Shown here: positions 55,909 to 64,000 of the stretch, piece by piece
Numbering within the stretch: the first letter of the stretch is position 1
How the letters are laid out: each line of letters opens with the position of its first letter
Assembly: GCA_947494675.1 (NCBI GenBank)
Contig: CANLVP010000001.1
Span: forward strand, 682,001-746,000
Direction: 5' to 3'
Source: an uncultured Paracoccaceae bacterium
Lineage (GTDB): Bacteria > Pseudomonadota > Alphaproteobacteria > Rhodobacterales > Rhodobacteraceae
Length of the DNA: 64,000 bases
Position numbers and translations under genes: made by a program
Notes under the pieces: model-generated
The model's input: only the letters and a program-made list of their open reading frames with translations
Database searches by the model: none
Told to the model about the DNA's origin: nothing

Positions 55909-58026
55909 TTAAGCGTATTTGGCCTGGATCTCTTCGGAGATGTTGGACGGCACGGGGTCATAGTGGTCGAACTGCATCGTAAACTGCGCACGGCCCGAAG
56001 ACATGGAACGCAGCGTGTTGATGTAGCCGAACATGTTCGCCAGCGGCACCATTGCGTCGATGGCAATGGCGTTGCCGCGTGTGTCCTGACCCTGCACCAT
56101 GCCGCGGCGTGATGTCAGATCACCGATGATCCCACCTGTGTATTCTTCAGGTGTGATGACTTCGACCTTCATGATCGGCTCGAGCAGTTTCGCGCCAGCT
56201 TTGCGCATGCCTTCACGCATACACATACGGGCCGCGATTTCGAACGCCATGATCGAGGAGTCAACATCGTGGAATTTGCCGTCGATCAAAGCCACCTTGA
56301 AGTCGATCACAGGGAAGCCGGCCAGCGGGCCGTTATCCATGACAGACAAGATGCCTTTTTCAACGCCCGGGATGTATTCCTTGGGCACAGAACCACCAAC
56401 GATGCGGCTCTCGAACGAGTAACCTTCGCCGGGCTCTGTCGGAGAAATGATCATTTTCACTTCACCAAACTGACCGGACCCACCAGACTGCTTCTTGTGG
56501 GTGTAGGTGTGCTCCACCTCGTGACCGATGGTCTCGCGGTAGGCCACCTGAGGGGCACCGATGTTGGCTTCAACCTTGAACTCACGCTTCATGCGATCGA
56601 CGAGGATGTCGAGGTGCAATTCGCCCATGCCCTTCATGATGGTCTGGCCTGATTCCAGGTCAGTTTCCACGCGGAAGGACGGATCTTCGGCCGAGAGACG
56701 CTGGAGCGCGATGCCCATCTTCTCTTGGTCGCCTTTTGTCTTTGGCTCAACGGCGATCTCGATCACGGGATCGGGGAACGTCATTGTTTCAAGGACAACA
56801 GGATCCTGCGGATCACACAGCGTGTCACCGGTTGTTGTGTTCTTCAGACCACCCAGCGCGATAATATCACCAGCGAATGCTTCGGCGATTTCTTCACGGT
56901 CGTTGGAGTGCATCATCATCATCCGGCCAACACGCTCTTTCCCACCTTTGGTGGAGTTCAGCAGGTTGTCGCCTTTGGAGAGCGTACCGGAATAGATCCG
57001 TGTGAAGGTCAAAGAACCAACAAACGGGTCGTTCATGATTTTGAACGCAAGGCCAGAGAACGCCATCTCATCGTCGGCACGACGTGGGATGTTACGCACT
57101 TCGTCTTCGTCGCCGGGCTTAAAGCCCATGTAGTCCACAACGTCGAGCGGGCTTGGCAGGTAGTCGACAACAGCGTTCAGCAGAGGCTGCACGCCTTTGT
57201 TCTTGAACGCAGAACCGCCCAGAACCGGCACGAAGGCCATCGACAGACATGCTTTGCGGATCAGCGCGCGCAGTGTTGGAACGTCAGGCTCGTTGCCTTC
57301 GAGGTATTCCATCATTGCGTCGTCGTCCTGCTCAACCGCAGCTTCGACCAGCTTGTTGCGCCATTCGTCGGCCTGATCCTTCAGGCTGTCGCGAATAGGG
57401 GCTTTGATCCAGGACGCGCCCAGATCTTCACCCTGCCACAGCCATTCTTCCATGGTGACCAGATCAACAAGGCCTTCCAGCTCTGTCTCTGCACCGATTG
57501 GGAATGCGACGGGGATCGCGCGTGCGCCTGTGCGGTCTTCGACCATGGCAACACACTTGAAGAAGTCAGCACCGATCTTGTCCATCTTGTTGACGAACAC
57601 CATGCGCGGCACCTTGTAGCGGTCAGCCTGACGCCACACGGTTTCAGTCTGCGGCTCAACACCTGCGTTTGCGTCAAGCACGCAAACAGCGCCGTCGAGG
57701 ACGGCCAGCGAACGCTCAACTTCGATGGTGAAGTCAACGTGGCCGGGGGTGTCGATGATGTTCAGGCGGTGCTTCTCGGAATCAGGCGTGGTGCCGTCTT
57801 CTGTCCGCTCCCAGAACGTGGTGGTCGCAGCCGAAGTAATGGTGATACCCCGCTCCTGCTCTTGCTCCATCCAGTCCATGGTGGCCGCACCATCGTGCAC
57901 TTCGCCGATGTTATGCTCTTTACCTGTGTAGTACAGGATACGCTCGGAACATGTGGTCTTACCGGCGTCGATATGCGCCATGATGCCAAAGTTACGATAA
58001 AGTTCGAGTGGATACTCGCGTGCCAT
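55909..58026 (-). CDS. fusA: elongation factor G
   Basis: This 705-residue GTPase starts [29 protein letters not shown] and has [25 protein letters not shown] and [14 protein letters not shown]. It drives translocation and works with recycling factor. It lies 15 bp after rpsG and is separated from tuf by a REP doublet. Confidence 0.98.
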   Translation of the reverse strand: MAREYPLELYRNFGIMAHIDAGKTTCSERILYYTGKEHNIGEVHDGAATMDWMEQEQERGITITSAATTTFWERTEDGTTPDSEKHRLNIIDTPGHVDFTIEVERSLAVLDGAVCVLDANAGVEPQTETVWRQADRYKVPRMVFVNKMDKIGADFFKCVAMVEDRTGARAIPVAFPIGAETELEGLVDLVTMEEWLWQGEDLGASWIKAPIRDSLKDQADEWRNKLVEAAVEQDDDAMMEYLEGNEPDVPTLRALIRKACLSMAFVPVLGGSAFKNKGVQPLLNAVVDYLPSPLDVVDYMGFKPGDEDEVRNIPRRADDEMAFSGLAFKIMNDPFVGSLTFTRIYSGTLSKGDNLLNSTKGGKERVGRMMMMHSNDREEIAEAFAGDIIALGGLKNTTTGDTLCDPQDPVVLETMTFPDPVIEIAVEPKTKGDQEKMGIALQRLSAEDPSFRVETDLESGQTIMKGMGELHLDILVDRMKREFKVEANIGAPQVAYRETIGHEVEHTYTHKKQSGGSGQFGEVKMIISPTEPGEGYSFESRIVGGSVPKEYIPGVEKGILSVMDNGPLAGFPVIDFKVALIDGKFHDVDSSIMAFEIAARMCMREGMRKAGAKLLEPIMKVEVITPEEYTGGIIGDLTSRRGMVQGQDTRGNAIAIDAMVPLANMFGYINTLRSMSSGRAQFTMQFDHYDPVPSNISEEIQAKYA

Positions 58027-58041
58027 ATCAGATGTTCCCTT

Positions 58042-58512
58042 TTACCAGCGGTAATGGCTGAATGCTTTGTTCGCATCGGCCATCTTGTGGGTGTCTTCAC
58101 GCTTTTTCACGGCAGTGCCGCGACCGTTGACTGCGTCGAGCAGCTCACCGGCCAGGCGTTCTTCCATGGTGTTTTCGTTGCGCGACTTGGCGGCTTTGAT
58201 CAGCCAGCGGATGGCCAATGCTTCACGACGCTCCGGGCGCACATCAACAGGCACCTGGTAGGTCGCACCACCGACGCGGCGCGAACGCACTTCGACGGAA
58301 GGTTTGATGTTGTCCAGCGCCTCGTGGAAGACTTCCACGGGTGCTTTCTTGAGCTTGTCTTCAACGCGGTCAAAGGCGTTGTAGACGATGCGTTCAGCGA
58401 CGGCTTTTTTGCCGTCGATCATCAGGTTGTTCATGAACTTGGTCAGAACGATATCGCCAAACTTTGCGTCTGGCAGAACTTCGCGTTTTTCAGCGGCGTG
58501 ACGACGTGACAT
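58042..58512 (-). CDS. rpsG: 30S ribosomal protein S7
   Basis: This 156-residue S7 starts [20 protein letters not shown], with [20 protein letters not shown]-like sequence, [18 protein letters not shown] and the C-terminal [18 protein letters not shown]. In E. coli S7 represses the str operon. Confidence 0.97.
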   Translation of the reverse strand: MSRRHAAEKREVLPDAKFGDIVLTKFMNNLMIDGKKAVAERIVYNAFDRVEDKLKKAPVEVFHEALDNIKPSVEVRSRRVGGATYQVPVDVRPERREALAIRWLIKAAKSRNENTMEERLAGELLDAVNGRGTAVKKREDTHKMADANKAFSHYRW

Positions 58513-58541
58513 GTGTCGGTCTCTCTCTTGTTTCGGGCGGT

Positions 58542-58595
58542 GGTGGGCAGATTGCCCACCCTACGGTGGCGTGTAGGGTGGGCAATCTGCCCACC
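58542..58595. repeat. REP doublet (REPIN-like) between rpsL and rpsG
   Basis: Two exact inverted copies of a 23-base unit (58542-58564 on the minus strand, 58573-58595 on the plus strand) face each other across 8 bp. Each reads GTAG then GGTGGGCA-ATC-TGCCCACC. The minus copy is identical to the single element at 45576-45598. Confidence 0.85.
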
Positions 58596-58602
58596 ACGCG
58601 GC

Positions 58603-58974
58603 TTACTTCGGACGCTTGGCGCCGTACTTGGAGCGGCGCTGCTTACGATCTTTGACGCCTTGGGTATCCAGAACACCACGCAGGATGTGGTAACGGACAC
58701 CGGGCAAATCTTTCACACGGCCGCCACGGATCAGAACAACAGAGTGTTCCTGCAGGTTGTGGCTTTCACCGGGGATGTAAGAAATGACTTCGTAACCGTT
58801 GGTCAGGCGCACCTTGGCAACCTTACGCATGGCCGAGTTCGGCTTTTTCGGTGTGGTTGTGTAAACACGTGTGCATACACCACGCTTCTGTGGGCAGCCT
58901 TCCATGTGCTGCGACTTGGAGCGTGTGACTTTTGGCTGGCGCGGTTTGCGGATCAGCTGCTGAATCGTTGGCAT
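58603..58974 (-). CDS. rpsL: 30S ribosomal protein S12
   Basis: This 123-residue S12 starts [21 protein letters not shown] and has [22 protein letters not shown] and the invariant loop [30 protein letters not shown]. Lys codons at TPKKPNS and the GRVKDLPG loop are the wild-type (streptomycin-sensitive) residues. The ATG at 58974 gives the family N-terminus; a longer frame is basic nonsense. Confidence 0.98.
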   Translation of the reverse strand: MPTIQQLIRKPRQPKVTRSKSQHMEGCPQKRGVCTRVYTTTPKKPNSAMRKVAKVRLTNGYEVISYIPGESHNLQEHSVVLIRGGRVKDLPGVRYHILRGVLDTQGVKDRKQRRSKYGAKRPK

Positions 58975-59196
58975 CGTTTGATGTTCCCATCTCTTCACAT
59001 ATGCGCCCAGAGTGGACGCGGGGGTTTCAAAAATGCCCTGCGAGACCCGCAAAGCACAAAAATTCCGCAGTCGAACCCTTACCGGAGGTTCGGTGCGGTT
59101 GGGTATCCAGAGGAACAAACCAGCATTAGGTCGGTTCTTGGCCACTTCAACTTTGATTTCGGACGTTTGGCAGAAGCCTCAGGCCCGGATGAGCGG

Positions 59197-59225
59197 CGTA
59201 TAGAAGGAGTCGGTTTGCCTGTCAA
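59197..59225 (-). promoter_or_regulatory. promoter of the rpsL-rpsG-fusA-tuf segment
   Basis: A perfect TTGACA (59220-59225) and TATACG (59197-59202) on the minus strand are exactly 17 bp apart. It is the strongest match among the six ribosomal segment promoters and leaves a leader of about 220 bases before rpsL. Confidence 0.8.
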
Positions 59226-59241
59226 CAGCCCGCCCCACGGG

Positions 59242-60141
59242 CTAGCGCAGGCGGCCCATCTGGCGTTGCGGCGTGCGTTTCAGGCGTGCCTCGCGGTAGA
59301 GCGTAAAGAGGCCCGTTGCCACGATGATTGCTGCACCAATGAGCGTGACAGCGTCGGGAAATTCGCCAAAGGCGAGGTAGCCCAGGATGATTGCCACCAC
59401 GAGGCTGGTGTAGCGGAATGGCGCGACAAAGCTGATCTCGCCCACGCGCATGGTCTGGACCGAAAAGACATAGCCGCAGACAAGGCAGATCATCGCGCCC
59501 GAGAGCAGCCCCATGATCGGCCATGTCACCGTGGCCCAAGGCGCAAAGGTCGATCCGATCCCGGAAAACACCGTCACACCGATAGACGCGGTCAAAGCCA
59601 CCGTGACGGAGGGAACCGCCGCTGAAAGCGGACGCGCGCAGAGATCGCGGATCGCGACAAAGGCCACGGCCCCAAGGGCATAAAACGATGCGGAGGTGAA
59701 CCCCTCGGCCCCCGGTTGGATGATGAGCAACACGCCTGCAAACCCCACAAGGATCGCCAGCATTCGTCGCCAGCCAATCGCCTCACGAAAGACAATCGCC
59801 CCGGCAAGCGTGATGGTCAGGGGCAGTGACTGCAGGATCGCTGACAGGTTCGCCAAGGGCATCGTGCGCAGGGCCGACAGGAAAAACACGGTGCTGATCA
59901 GCTCCGAGAGGCTACGCAGCACGATCAGGACCCAGTCCTTGCGGGAGAATGCAAAGCGGAGCTGGCCGAGGATGTGGCACAGCACGATCAGGCAGAGTGT
60001 GATCCCAAGCCCGCGCAAGAACGTTGCTTGAAAGACGGGCACGTCCAAGAGGACCAATTTCATGAAGCCATCGTTGATCACAAAGGCCGTCATGGAACCG
60101 GCCATCAGGGCCGCGCCGCGCATGTTGTCTGTCAGTGCCAT
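59242..60141 (-). CDS. DMT-superfamily transporter (EamA)
   Basis: This 299-residue protein has about ten membrane segments in two EamA repeats, with GLGITLCLIVLCHIL, ALRTMPLANLSAILQSLPLTITLAGAIVFREAIG in repeat 1 and GEISFVAPFRYTSLVVAIILGYLAFGEFP in repeat 2. It should export or import a small polar metabolite; the substrate is unknown. It lies between the desaturase gene and the rpsL promoter, on the same strand. Confidence 0.9.
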   Translation of the reverse strand: MALTDNMRGAALMAGSMTAFVINDGFMKLVLLDVPVFQATFLRGLGITLCLIVLCHILGQLRFAFSRKDWVLIVLRSLSELISTVFFLSALRTMPLANLSAILQSLPLTITLAGAIVFREAIGWRRMLAILVGFAGVLLIIQPGAEGFTSASFYALGAVAFVAIRDLCARPLSAAVPSVTVALTASIGVTVFSGIGSTFAPWATVTWPIMGLLSGAMICLVCGYVFSVQTMRVGEISFVAPFRYTSLVVAIILGYLAFGEFPDAVTLIGAAIIVATGLFTLYREARLKRTPQRQMGRLR

Positions 60142-60182
60142 AGCGCTGGCCTATCAGCCCGCCCTACCCTGCGCCAGCATCG

Positions 60183-61169
60183 TTATTCTGCCGGATGCAG
60201 CGCCTTTTCGGACCAGATATCGCCAAAGCGAACCATGCGGCCTTGGTCTTCGTCCCAAAGCTTCCACTGGATGCACTTCAGTGCCTCCCACGCGCCGAGG
60301 CGTGTTGGTGTCAGATGCGGCGACAGCGCGACATGACACGCTTTCAGCCGATATGCCGGGACCATGGGGTTCAGGTGGTGCAGGTCGTGGTAGGCAAAGT
60401 TGAAGGTCATGAAGTCAAAGACCGGGCCAAGATCGAGGACGGAGGCGCCTTTCAGGCAGCCTTCTTCGAAGTCGTAATCGGGCGCCGAGGACCAATAGGT
60501 TTCTTCGTGGTTGTGACCAACGTAGACCATGAAAACCCCAAGGCAGGCGGTGATCACGGCGGCAATCAGGAAGAACTTGAACGCCGTCAGCCCGCCGATC
60601 AGATAGACGCTGAACCACAACACGGCCATCAGCACATTCTGGATCAGCACATCAACGAGCCCGGTTTTGAGCGCGTTTTTGGGGAACCGGTAGCGGATGA
60701 AGATGATAAAGAGCGGCCCGATCACAAAGATCACCGGCGCAGAGCGATAGATGCGGTAATAGACGCGGCCCCAGAACCCGGCGGCTTTGTATTGGGCGAC
60801 GGTCCAGGTCAGAACCTCATGCGCCTCCATCCGGTCAAGGTTGCCGATATGGGCATGGTGCTGGTTGTGATTGTAGCGCATCGCGTGGAAGGCGTTATTG
60901 GTAAAGGCCCCCAGCAGCACGCCACTGATCCGGTTCACGGTGCGCGAGGTGAAATAGCTGTTGTGGCCATTGTCGTGCTGGATGCCAAACAGACGGATCG
61001 ACGCGCCTGTGAACATCAGAACCGCGACGGCCATCACCAGCACATTGCCATAAAAGACCGTGCCAAGCGTGATCGACGCCACATAAAGCGCCAGTGAAAC
61101 CAAAAGATGAAAAGTCCCGACAACATTATCGGGCGACGCATAGACCTGCGTCATTTTACGGATACGCAT
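60183..61169 (-). CDS. membrane fatty acid desaturase
   Basis: This 328-residue membrane enzyme has the three His boxes of the desaturase/hydroxylase family: HDNGHNS (from residue 65), HNQHHAH (from residue 101) and HDLHH near the C-terminus, with four or so membrane segments in between. It would introduce a double bond or hydroxyl group into a lipid or carotenoid. ATG 61169 follows GGGGAA. The lipid substrate is not evident. Confidence 0.82.
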   Translation of the reverse strand: MRIRKMTQVYASPDNVVGTFHLLVSLALYVASITLGTVFYGNVLVMAVAVLMFTGASIRLFGIQHDNGHNSYFTSRTVNRISGVLLGAFTNNAFHAMRYNHNQHHAHIGNLDRMEAHEVLTWTVAQYKAAGFWGRVYYRIYRSAPVIFVIGPLFIIFIRYRFPKNALKTGLVDVLIQNVLMAVLWFSVYLIGGLTAFKFFLIAAVITACLGVFMVYVGHNHEETYWSSAPDYDFEEGCLKGASVLDLGPVFDFMTFNFAYHDLHHLNPMVPAYRLKACHVALSPHLTPTRLGAWEALKCIQWKLWDEDQGRMVRFGDIWSEKALHPAE

Positions 61170-61280
61170 TGCTTCCCCATCAGCAAAACATGGTGGCCGC
61201 TTAATAAGGCGCGACCTTGGGGTGGACGATAGGGCCAAGAGTTGAGGCAATCAAGTCAGGCAAACCCGACCTCTAACCGC

Positions 61281-62138
61281 TTAGAATGTCAGTGCAATCG
61301 CGGCGCTATAACTTGGCCTGTCGTCGTTGGGCTTTTGCGTGGCAAGTTGCAGATCAAACCGGTCAGAGAGCGGGGTCGTGACACCCAAGGTCAGATCGGT
61401 TTGCCCGCCCTCGCGTTGGCGCAGGATGACTGTCGCGGTGGGCCCTTGGGTCCAGCGTCTGGTCGCAAAAACCTCTGCCATGCGGGGCAGACCATTGGCG
61501 GCGGGGTTGAAGAGACCGAGACCGTAGGAATAGTCGCCCACCTCTGCGGTTGCTTGGGCCTTGGTGTTCCATGTGATCGCATCGTTTTCGGCCACAGCCT
61601 CTGCCGCGACGGCGAATGAAAACTCCCCGCGGTGTTGGGTGAGGCCAAAACCGGCAATCGTTACGTCTTGGTTTGGAACGCCGTGGAGGGACGCATAGGC
61701 GCGGCCAGTTCCAAAATTGCTGGCGAGGGATGCGCCGTAAGGCAGGAAATCAGATTCAAACATCGTGCCATAGGTGGCGCGACTGCGGCTGAGGCCGATG
61801 TCGTTCAAGGCTTGGCGCGGCATCACGGCGGTTAGGGCAGAGGGTGCGACAAGGTCGTAGGCGGGCCGTGGAAAGCCCAAGCGGGTTTCGATGTCGCCCG
61901 CCTGAAAGGTCAGATTGGCGTAGGTTTCATGCAAGCGGCCCACGACGCCGAACATCCCAAGCTCTGCCCCCCACGGTCCATAGGTCGCGCCAAGGGTGAA
62001 ATCACCAAAGGCAAACCCTTCGTCGGTGCCACCCGACAAGCCACCAAGCGCAATGACGCCGTCGGCAAAGCGGTCTGCCTGTGCGGGCGGGGTTGAGAGA
62101 CTGAGGGTGGCAATCATTGCCAGGGAGAAGCAACGCAT
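61281..62138 (-). CDS. probable outer-membrane beta-barrel protein
   Basis: This 285-residue protein starts with a Sec signal peptide (MRCFSLAMIATLSLSTPPAQA). The mature part is rich in alternating hydrophobic/Gly-aromatic strands (FTLGATYGPWGAELGMFGVVG, TWNTKAQATAEVGDYSYGLG) and ends in a terminal Phe (AIALTF), the usual recognition signal for outer-membrane barrel assembly. No specific porin family was recognised. ATG 62138 was chosen to expose the signal peptide; the frame extends upstream to 62219. Confidence 0.65.
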   Translation of the reverse strand: MRCFSLAMIATLSLSTPPAQADRFADGVIALGGLSGGTDEGFAFGDFTLGATYGPWGAELGMFGVVGRLHETYANLTFQAGDIETRLGFPRPAYDLVAPSALTAVMPRQALNDIGLSRSRATYGTMFESDFLPYGASLASNFGTGRAYASLHGVPNQDVTIAGFGLTQHRGEFSFAVAAEAVAENDAITWNTKAQATAEVGDYSYGLGLFNPAANGLPRMAEVFATRRWTQGPTATVILRQREGGQTDLTLGVTTPLSDRFDLQLATQKPNDDRPSYSAAIALTF

Positions 62139-62218
62139 TGGAATAACACATGAAAAGCGATTGATCTGAGAATTACAGGTCCGGGCGGCCTTGCCAAGAC
62201 CGTCACTTGCAAAAAGCA

Positions 62219-62249
62219 AAAGGCCCCCGGATTTTCGCCGAGGGCCTTT
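62219..62249 (-). terminator. rpoC terminator
   Basis: AAAGGCCC (62219-62226) pairs with GGGCCTTT (62242-62249); on the minus strand TTTTGCTTTTTGC follows. It lies 24 bp after the rpoC stop. Confidence 0.85.
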
Positions 62250-62273
62250 CTTAGATTGTTCTTGAGGCGCGAT

Positions 62274-64000
62274 CTATTCGTCGCGTGCCTCTGGCGTGTC
62301 CACGATCATCTGATCGAACTCGTCCCCACCGACGACATCGTCTGCCATCTCTTCGGGGGCGGGTGCGGCAAGGGCTGCGGCTTGTTCAGCCTCTTCCCGG
62401 CGCGCTTCGATCACGACGTTATCGCGGCCAGCAGCGATCTTGCGCACATTGCTGGTCGCACCACCGGTCCCGGCAGGGATCAGACGGCCCACGATGACGT
62501 TCTCTTTCAGACCGACCAGTTTGTCCCGCTTACCCTGAACGGAGGCTTCCGTCAGAACGCGCGTTGTTTCCTGGAACGACGCGGCAGAGATGAAGCTGCG
62601 GGTTTGCAGCGACGCTTTGGTGATACCCAACAAGATCGGCTCACCCTGCGCAGGGCGATCACCCCGTGCGAGTGCCTTTTCATTGGCTTCATCAAACTCG
62701 GCCTTATCGACAGTTTCGCCCTTGAGCAGAACCGTGTCACCGCTGTCCTGAATCTCCCACTTCTGGAGCATCTGGCGCACGATAACTTCGATGTGCTTGT
62801 CGTTGATCTTCACGCCCTGCAGACGATAGACGTCCTGCACTTCGTCGATCATGTAGTCGGCCAAAGCCTCGACCCCCATGACGCCCAGAATATCGTGGGG
62901 TGCAGGGTTGCCGTCCATGATGTAGTCGCCCTTTTGGACAAAATCACCTTCCGCGACGGGAATGTGCTTACCCTTGGGCACCATGTATTCGACTTTGACG
63001 TCAGCATCGTCGGCGCTTTCGATCGCGATGCGGCGCTTGTTCTTGTAGTCCTTGCCAAAGCGCACGTAGCCATCGATTTCGGCGATGATCGCGTGATCCT
63101 TTGGACGGCGGGCTTCGAACAATTCCGCAACCCGTGGCAGACCACCGGTGATGTCCTTGGTTTTGGCACCTTCGCGCGGAATACGGGCAACCACGTCACC
63201 GGCTTGGATGTCTTCGCCATCTTCAACGGACAGAACCGCATCGACCGACATGGCATAGGACACGGGGTTGCCGTCATCCTTGACCATCGGCTCACCATCG
63301 CTGCCTGCGATGATGATTTTCGGTGCAAGTTCGTTGCCCTTGGGTGCAGCACGCCAATCCGACACGATGCGCTGGGTCATGCCCGTTGCATCATCGGTGT
63401 CCTCGCGCACGGCGATGCCGTTCACCAGGTCGACGTATTTCACCTTACCGGCTTTCTCGGCGATGATCGGCAGTGTGAATGGATCCCATTCAAACAGCTT
63501 GTCACCACGGTGGATGTCAGCGCCTTCTTTCACGAAGACCTTAGAGCCATAGCCGACCTTGTGGTTGGCACGCTCTTCACCGTTTTCGCCCATGATCGCG
63601 ATGACCATGTTCCGGCCCATCACGACCTGTTCACCGGCAGTGTTTTCCAGCAACGAGGCGTTGCGGAATTCAACCTTACCGGGCTGGGACGCTTCAAGGA
63701 ACGACTGCTGACCACCCTGCGCAACACCGCCGATGTGGAATGTCCGCATCGTCAGCTGCGTGCCGGGTTCACCGATGGACTGCGCAGCGATAATGCCGAC
63801 AGCCTCGCCGATGTTCACGCGTGTGCCGCGTGCAAGGTCACGCCCGTAGCACATGGCGCAAACGCCATCTTCGGCTTCACAGGTCAGCGGGCTGCGGATG
63901 CGCATCTTGGCGATGCCAGCCTGATCAATCATGTCAGACTTGCGCTCGTCAATCAGCTCACCCAGCTCGACCAGAACCTCATCCGTACCGGGCTTCAGCA
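62274..64000 (-). CDS. rpoC: RNA polymerase beta' subunit, C-terminal part
   Basis: About 575 C-terminal residues are in the window; the gene runs past the right edge. Conserved segments include [43 protein letters not shown] (trigger-loop region and bridge contact), [19 protein letters not shown], and [31 protein letters not shown] near the end. The extreme C-terminus is acidic. It directly precedes, on the same strand, the inserted OMP-desaturase-DMT genes and the rpsL segment. Confidence 0.97.
   Translation of the reverse strand, partial: LKPGTDEVLVELGELIDERKSDMIDQAGIAKMRIRSPLTCEAEDGVCAMCYGRDLARGTRVNIGEAVGIIAAQSIGEPGTQLTMRTFHIGGVAQGGQQSFLEASQPGKVEFRNASLLENTAGEQVVMGRNMVIAIMGENGEERANHKVGYGSKVFVKEGADIHRGDKLFEWDPFTLPIIAEKAGKVKYVDLVNGIAVREDTDDATGMTQRIVSDWRAAPKGNELAPKIIIAGSDGEPMVKDDGNPVSYAMSVDAVLSVEDGEDIQAGDVVARIPREGAKTKDITGGLPRVAELFEARRPKDHAIIAEIDGYVRFGKDYKNKRRIAIESADDADVKVEYMVPKGKHIPVAEGDFVQKGDYIMDGNPAPHDILGVMGVEALADYMIDEVQDVYRLQGVKINDKHIEVIVRQMLQKWEIQDSGDTVLLKGETVDKAEFDEANEKALARGDRPAQGEPILLGITKASLQTRSFISAASFQETTRVLTEASVQGKRDKLVGLKENVIVGRLIPAGTGGATSNVRKIAAGRDNVVIEARREEAEQAAALAAPAPEEMADDVVGGDEFDQMIVDTPEARDE

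Noticed and set aside
56725-58509. Long plus-strand open frame (594 codons) opposite fusA and rpsG
   Set aside because: It is antisense to two conserved genes, its product is low-complexity with no recognisable domain, and long antisense frames are expected in GC-rich highly biased genes.

Overview
The window looks like a chromosomal segment of a marine Rhodobacteraceae (Roseobacter group) alphaproteobacterium. Supporting signs are the four-gene Bzt/Aap-type amino acid ABC transporter, a TAXI-type TRAP transporter, an ATP12 chaperone gene next to HAD, RluA, crcB and rarA genes, a LuxR/LuxI pair, a BKACE enzyme, Hint-domain and HWE-kinase proteins, and high GC. The assignment rests on gene content and recognisable protein sequence only; no search was run.

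Layout. 1-2.9 kb: the 3' end of a ferredoxin-like gene, a SixA-type phosphatase, an orphan Hint-domain protein and a convergent IclR regulator. 3.0-13.1 kb: one tightly packed plus-strand operon of 11 genes (cyclase-family hydrolase, cupin, SDR, 3-hydroxyacyl-CoA-dehydrogenase-like enzyme, a five-gene branched-chain-type ABC importer, BKACE, and a cytoplasmic sulfatase/phosphonate monoester hydrolase). It is divergent from the IclR gene and reads as a coherent uptake-and-degradation system for an unknown esterified or amidated hydroxy acid. 13.1-17.3 kb: a glutathione S-transferase and a TAXI-TRAP transporter. 17.4-21.9 kb: bztABCD on the minus strand. 21.9-26.3 kb: ATP12 chaperone, HAD phosphatase, pseudouridine synthase, crcB and rarA. 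26.3-27.8 kb: luxR-luxI and a small divergent ORF.

27.8-64 kb: the complete rpoC-rpsL-rpsG-fusA-tuf / S10 / spc / alpha ribosomal protein array on the minus strand, in canonical gene order. It is cut at six points by unrelated genes: a small membrane protein between rpsM and adk; ilvA between rplO and rpmD; a 6-kb cassette (hypothetical, 2OG oxygenase, DUF4334, HWE kinase and response regulator, esterase, AraC regulator) between rpmC and rplP; a group of four small genes between rplB and rplW; an acyltransferase and a zinc-ribbon membrane protein between rpsJ and tuf; and an outer-membrane protein, desaturase and DMT exporter between rpoC and rpsL.

Six ribosomal segments start with a very similar promoter, a -35 hexamer exactly 17 bp from a TATACG-like -10 box, and most end in strong intrinsic terminators. 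Four gaps carry GTAG-headed palindromes that look like REP elements, three of them as inverted pairs (REPIN-like). No tRNA, rRNA, CRISPR array, insertion sequence or phage gene was recognised.
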